From positions 1 through 16,249 of the forward strand of contig VXRS01000122.1 in the NCBI GenBank assembly GCA_009838385.1: a stretch of 16,249 nt of DNA. The letters are read 5' to 3'. How positions within the stretch are numbered: position 1 is the first letter of the stretch; every line of letters starts with the position of its first letter. Shown in pieces: positions 13,238 through 16,249 of this stretch. The notes under the pieces are model-generated. The model was not told the DNA's origin. It searched no databases and saw nothing but the letters and a program-made list of their open reading frames with translations. Made by a program: the position numbers and the translations under genes. Origin of the DNA: Dehalococcoidia bacterium (lineage in GTDB: Bacteria > Chloroflexota > Dehalococcoidia > Tepidiformales > Tepidiformaceae).

Positions 13238-15622
13238 CTAGGGGAGCGTGACCCGCCAGATTCTGTTGAACTCGGACACGAGCAGGTCGCCTTCGGGCGT
13301 CACGAGGACCGAGTGTGGGTCGAATCGCGTGACCCCGGGGAACGACTGGCTGTCGACGACGATCGCGATGTCCCCATCCGGGGAGATGCTCACCACCCTT
13401 CGGTAGTCCAGGTCGACGGCGTAGACGGTGCCATCGCTCGCCGCCGCGATGTCGCGCAGCCAGCTGGAGAACGCTCCCCCGTAGTGACCCGGGCCCTCTT
13501 CGGCCAGCACCGTGAAGCTGCCCACCTCACTGATGCTCCCTACCGTCGTCGGAGGAAACCGTCCGGCCGCATAGTAGATCCTGCCGCCCGCATCCACGTC
13601 GATTGCCGAGAGGAATCCCGACGGGGGCCGGGCGGCGATCGAAAGCTGCCTGTCCTCGAGACGCCAGACACCGTTGCTCTCGTCCCCGATCAGCAGGTTG
13701 CCGTCCGCGTCCACGGCCAGGCCCGTGATGGAAAACACCCCTGTCGGGAGCCGGTCCAGGACCGTCGTGACATGGCCATCGGGGGCGACGCGGCGGATGG
13801 CCTCGTTACCGGTGTCCAGGACGTATACGTTCCCGTCGGCATCGACGGCCACGTACGTGGGGTTCGAGAATTGCGCTTCTTCGGCGGGGCCGTCCAGGAA
13901 CCCATCGCCGTTACCCCCGGCCAGAACCGTGACGATCCCGTCGACGGCAAGCTGGCGGACGTCATGGAGGAACTGGCCACCTGCGACGAGGTCACCCACG
14001 GACGAGAGCGCAAACCCGTCCGAGTTGAACGTATCCGACTGCGGGACGGCCGTGACGGTCACGCCGACGGCGCGGGGCGGCCCCTCGTAGGTCGCCAGCG
14101 GGACGGCGGCTGCGGGCAGGCCATCCCGGGCGAGCTCAACCGCGCGCACCACGGTCGTGGCCTGGTCGGCGACGAACAGGACGCCGTCCGGCGAGATGGC
14201 GAGCGGTCCCGGCAGGTTGAAGCGCGCCTCGCCACGCGTACCGTCGAGCGAGCCTTTCTCGCCAGTTCCCGCCACCGCCTCGAGATCGCCCGCGCGGGTC
14301 AGCCGGACGATCTGGTGGAGGCCGGTGTTGGAGAGGTACACGCCCCCATCGCCGGCGGGCGCGATACCGGCCGGGTAGCCGAGCGACCCGCCCTTGTTGA
14401 GCCCCTCGCTGCGCAGGACGGTGTGGACCGTCCCAGTCGTGTCGATGAGGCGGATGGCGGTGTACTCCTCCTGGTCGTTGCCCCGGTCGTTGATGTCGAT
14501 CACGAAGATGTTGCCGGCGTCGTCGACGGTGATCGCCTGCAGCGAGAAGAACTCGGCGGTCTCCCGCCAGCCGTCCTGGTAGCCGTGGCGTTCGCCCCCG
14601 GCGAAGGTCGAGACCTGGCCCGCCGGCGAGAGCCGCCTGATCCGCGTGCCCTCGATGATGTACAGGTCACCGAGCGGCCCCAGCGCGACCCCGCGCGGGT
14701 TGATGATGCCGGCCTCCTCGGCCGGGCCATCGACGTACTCCCACTTGCCGGTGCCGGCGATCGTGGTCACGATGCCATCAGGCGTGATCTTGCGGATGCG
14801 GTGGTTGCGCTCATCGGCCACGTAGATGGTCCCCCGCCCATCAACCGCAACCCCGCGCGGATGATAGAAGCGCGCATCCGCCGCTTCGCCGTCCCGGTCA
14901 CCCCGGCCGCTGGCGATGGTCGTGACCGTCCCGTCGGGCTCAACCCGGCGGATTGCATCGTTGTAGTAGTCCGCAACGACGACACTCCCGTCCGGGGCGG
15001 CGGCAAGCCCGAGCGCCCAGGGGCGGTCCTGGCTGAAGTTGGCGAAGCCCCCAAACCTCGCGGCGTCGCCCCGCCCGTCGCTGGACCCCAGCGACCCTGC
15101 GCTGCCCGCGAGCGTCGAGACCGGCAGCCGCGGGACAGGGACGTCGAGGCTGATGTTGCCGTAGCGGAAGCGGCCGCTCGAACTGACACCGTCATCCAGG
15201 GGCAGCGGGATCGTTCCCAGGATTCTCCAGTCGCCCTCGGCCGGACGCGCGCTGATGAAGATGCTGGCGCTATCCCCCACGTCCTGCCAGACCCGCACCT
15301 CGACGGTTGCCGGGTCCGCCCGGCCGGGCAGGGGAACATCGAGGCTGATGTCGCCGTACTGGAACCGGCCCGAGGAGCTCGTGCCGTCGTCCAGGGGTAG
15401 CGGGATCGTCCCCAGCGTCCGCCAGTCGCCGCCCGCGGGGCGGGCGCTGACGTAGATGGCGAGTTCGTTCCCCACGTCCTGCCAGACGCGCACCTCGACG
15501 GTGGCGGTGTCCCCCTCCTGCGCCGCGCCCGGCGCCACAGCGGCAAGGGCAAGGAGGACCGCGAGCACGCCTGCCATCAGCCCCCAGGCCCCGGCGCGCC
15601 ATCCCGTGCGCGTTCCGGTCAT
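13238..15622 (-). CDS. Secreted NHL-repeat beta-propeller protein 2, with two N-terminal 57-aa repeats
   Basis: 794 aa, clear paralogue of protein 1 with the same layout. A signal peptide with basic start (MTGTRTGWRAGAW), hydrophobic core (about 14-30) and a likely signal peptidase I site after APGAAQ. Repeats at 42-98 and 107-163, then NHL blades such as GTIYVADERNHRIRKITPDG and NVYVLDTGNEAIRRVAPDG, interrupted by a linker (about 490-520) where one blade is degraded (FLHDVRQLAVDG). Near the C-terminus lies PGHYGGAFSS, shared by all three paralogues, and the chain ends FNRIWRVTLP. ATG at 15622 overlaps the stop of the upstream paralogue by 4 nt (ATGA); no Shine-Dalgarno, so translation is probably coupled. 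Exported ligand-binding scaffold is the likely role; the partner is unknown. Confidence 0.9.
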   Translation of the reverse strand: MTGTRTGWRAGAWGLMAGVLAVLLALAAVAPGAAQEGDTATVEVRVWQDVGNELAIYVSARPAGGDWRTLGTIPLPLDDGTSSSGRFQYGDISLDVPLPGRADPATVEVRVWQDVGDSASIFISARPAEGDWRILGTIPLPLDDGVSSSGRFRYGNISLDVPVPRLPVSTLAGSAGSLGSSDGRGDAARFGGFANFSQDRPWALGLAAAPDGSVVVADYYNDAIRRVEPDGTVTTIASGRGDRDGEAADARFYHPRGVAVDGRGTIYVADERNHRIRKITPDGIVTTIAGTGKWEYVDGPAEEAGIINPRGVALGPLGDLYIIEGTRIRRLSPAGQVSTFAGGERHGYQDGWRETAEFFSLQAITVDDAGNIFVIDINDRGNDQEEYTAIRLIDTTGTVHTVLRSEGLNKGGSLGYPAGIAPAGDGGVYLSNTGLHQIVRLTRAGDLEAVAGTGEKGSLDGTRGEARFNLPGPLAISPDGVLFVADQATTVVRAVELARDGLPAAAVPLATYEGPPRAVGVTVTAVPQSDTFNSDGFALSSVGDLVAGGQFLHDVRQLAVDGIVTVLAGGNGDGFLDGPAEEAQFSNPTYVAVDADGNVYVLDTGNEAIRRVAPDGHVTTVLDRLPTGVFSITGLAVDADGNLLIGDESNGVWRLEDRQLSIAARPPSGFLSAIDVDAGGRIYYAAGRFPPTTVGSISEVGSFTVLAEEGPGHYGGAFSSWLRDIAAASDGTVYAVDLDYRRVVSISPDGDIAIVVDSQSFPGVTRFDPHSVLVTPEGDLLVSEFNRIWRVTLP
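15134..15304 (-). repeat. 57-aa VWQDVG repeat, copy 2 of NHL protein 2
   Basis: Encodes VEVRVWQDVGDSASIFISAR to ISLDVPV. About 45 of 57 residues match copy 1 of the same gene and also copy 2 of NHL protein 1. Confidence 0.85.
15329..15499 (-). repeat. 57-aa VWQDVG repeat, copy 1 of NHL protein 2
   Basis: Encodes VEVRVWQDVGNELAIYVSAR to ISLDVPL. An 8-residue spacer (PGRADPAT) joins it to copy 2; protein 1 has LGRADPAT at the same place. Confidence 0.85.
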
Positions 15623-16249
15623 CGCGCCGGCAACGTGGCTCTGTAGAGCCTGCTGAACTCCGCAATAAGGAGATCGCCATCAGGGGTCATCGCGATGCCC
15701 GTGAGCGGATTCCCGGAACCGAACGAGCTGTGGTCTCCGACAACCGCGACCTTCCCATCGGTGGCGATTCGTACGACCCGCTGGAAGGTGTAGTCAACCA
15801 CGTAGGCAGTGCCATCACGCTCGACGGCGATCCCCCTCGTTTCCCACGAGAGCACTCCACCGTAAGCCCCGGGAACCCGCTCCAGCAGCGTGGTCACCGT
15901 GCCGCCGGCGTCGACCCTCCCAACCCAGGAGGCCCGGTTGTACGTGGAGACGAAGTAGATATGGCCCTCCGCGTCCACGTCCATGCCCCTCACCACCCCG
16001 ACCACGCCCGCCAGGACGGAGAACGCTCCATCCGGTGAGAGGCGCCATATCTCCGTGCCCCCGGTGCGTGTCCTCGGGTTCAGGCGAACAGTGGCATCGC
16101 GGGTGCCGTAGAGGTTGCCGTCCCCGTCCACCGTGAGCTCGATATTCCTGTGCAGCGACAGGCTGTCGGGTGTCTCCAGGGTCGAGACCTCGCCATCGGT
16201 CCCGATGCGGCGGATGGCGTTGTTGCCGGTATCCGCCACGTAGACCACC
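15619..16249 (-). CDS. NHL-repeat beta-propeller protein 3, C-terminal part, cut by window edge
   Basis: About 210 codons; the 5' part lies beyond the right edge, and a GTG near the edge is not a credible start. The fragment opens inside a blade (VYVADTGNNAIRRIGTDGEV) and continues through blades matching the last part of proteins 1 and 2, including PGAYGGVLSWETRGIAV and the C-terminal LLIAEFSRLYRATLP. Because the C-terminal blades align along their length with both neighbours, it is a third paralogue of the same architecture; whether it also has the two VWQDVG repeats cannot be seen. Its TGA stop overlaps the ATG of NHL gene 2, so at least these two are cotranscribed. Confidence 0.88.
   Translation of the reverse strand, partial: VVYVADTGNNAIRRIGTDGEVSTLETPDSLSLHRNIELTVDGDGNLYGTRDATVRLNPRTRTGGTEIWRLSPDGAFSVLAGVVGVVRGMDVDAEGHIYFVSTYNRASWVGRVDAGGTVTTLLERVPGAYGGVLSWETRGIAVERDGTAYVVDYTFQRVVRIATDGKVAVVGDHSSFGSGNPLTGIAMTPDGDLLIAEFSRLYRATLPAR

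Noticed and set aside
12209..15400. 1063-codon plus-strand open frame
   Set aside because: Antisense of two NHL genes, whose repeats and motifs are unmistakable on the minus strand.

Overview
This is a GC-rich bacterial chromosomal window, probably from Chloroflexota and possibly a Dehalococcoidia-like lineage. That assignment is an inference from four things: the short Gram-positive/Chloroflexi-style YidC with no large periplasmic domain, the many GTG starts, the abundant secreted lipoproteins and NHL beta-propeller proteins, and the high GC. No 16S rRNA gene or other definitive marker is present.

Positions 1-3728, read on the minus strand, hold the conserved ribosome/membrane-insertion block usually found near a bacterial replication origin: rpmH, rnpA, yidD, (gap), a PQQ-type beta-propeller lipoprotein, yidC and jag (cut by the left edge). 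The genes are packed by 4-nt overlaps (rnpA/yidD, propeller/yidC) or longer ones (yidC/jag). The 513-bp gap between yidD and the lipoprotein has no convincing gene. It carries three perfect copies of the 16-bp palindrome TGTTTCACGTGAAACA, the canonical parS site bound by ParB (Spo0J). dnaA is not next to rpmH here, so the origin itself is not in view.

Positions 3769-9277 are rich in cell-wall genes: a TPR-containing soluble lytic transglycosylase lipoprotein (minus), alanine racemase (plus), and a coupled minus-strand trio of M23 endopeptidase lipoprotein, unknown protein and SAM methyltransferase. The transglycosylase has a good sigma70-type promoter that starts transcription at its GTG codon, which suggests a leaderless mRNA. 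A DUF302 gene (9352-9753, plus) may be leaderless too. After it come a tRNA-Pro(CGG) on the minus strand and a short-chain dehydrogenase on the plus strand.

Positions 10754-16249 are a minus-strand tandem array of three paralogous NHL-repeat beta-propeller proteins, the third cut by the right edge. The two complete ones have a signal peptide, two copies of a 57-residue domain that I cannot assign to a named family, and then what look like two successive propellers. This paralogous array and its small repeated domain are the least explained part of the window. Together with the parS cluster they are the most worthwhile targets. No mobile element, CRISPR array or rRNA was seen.
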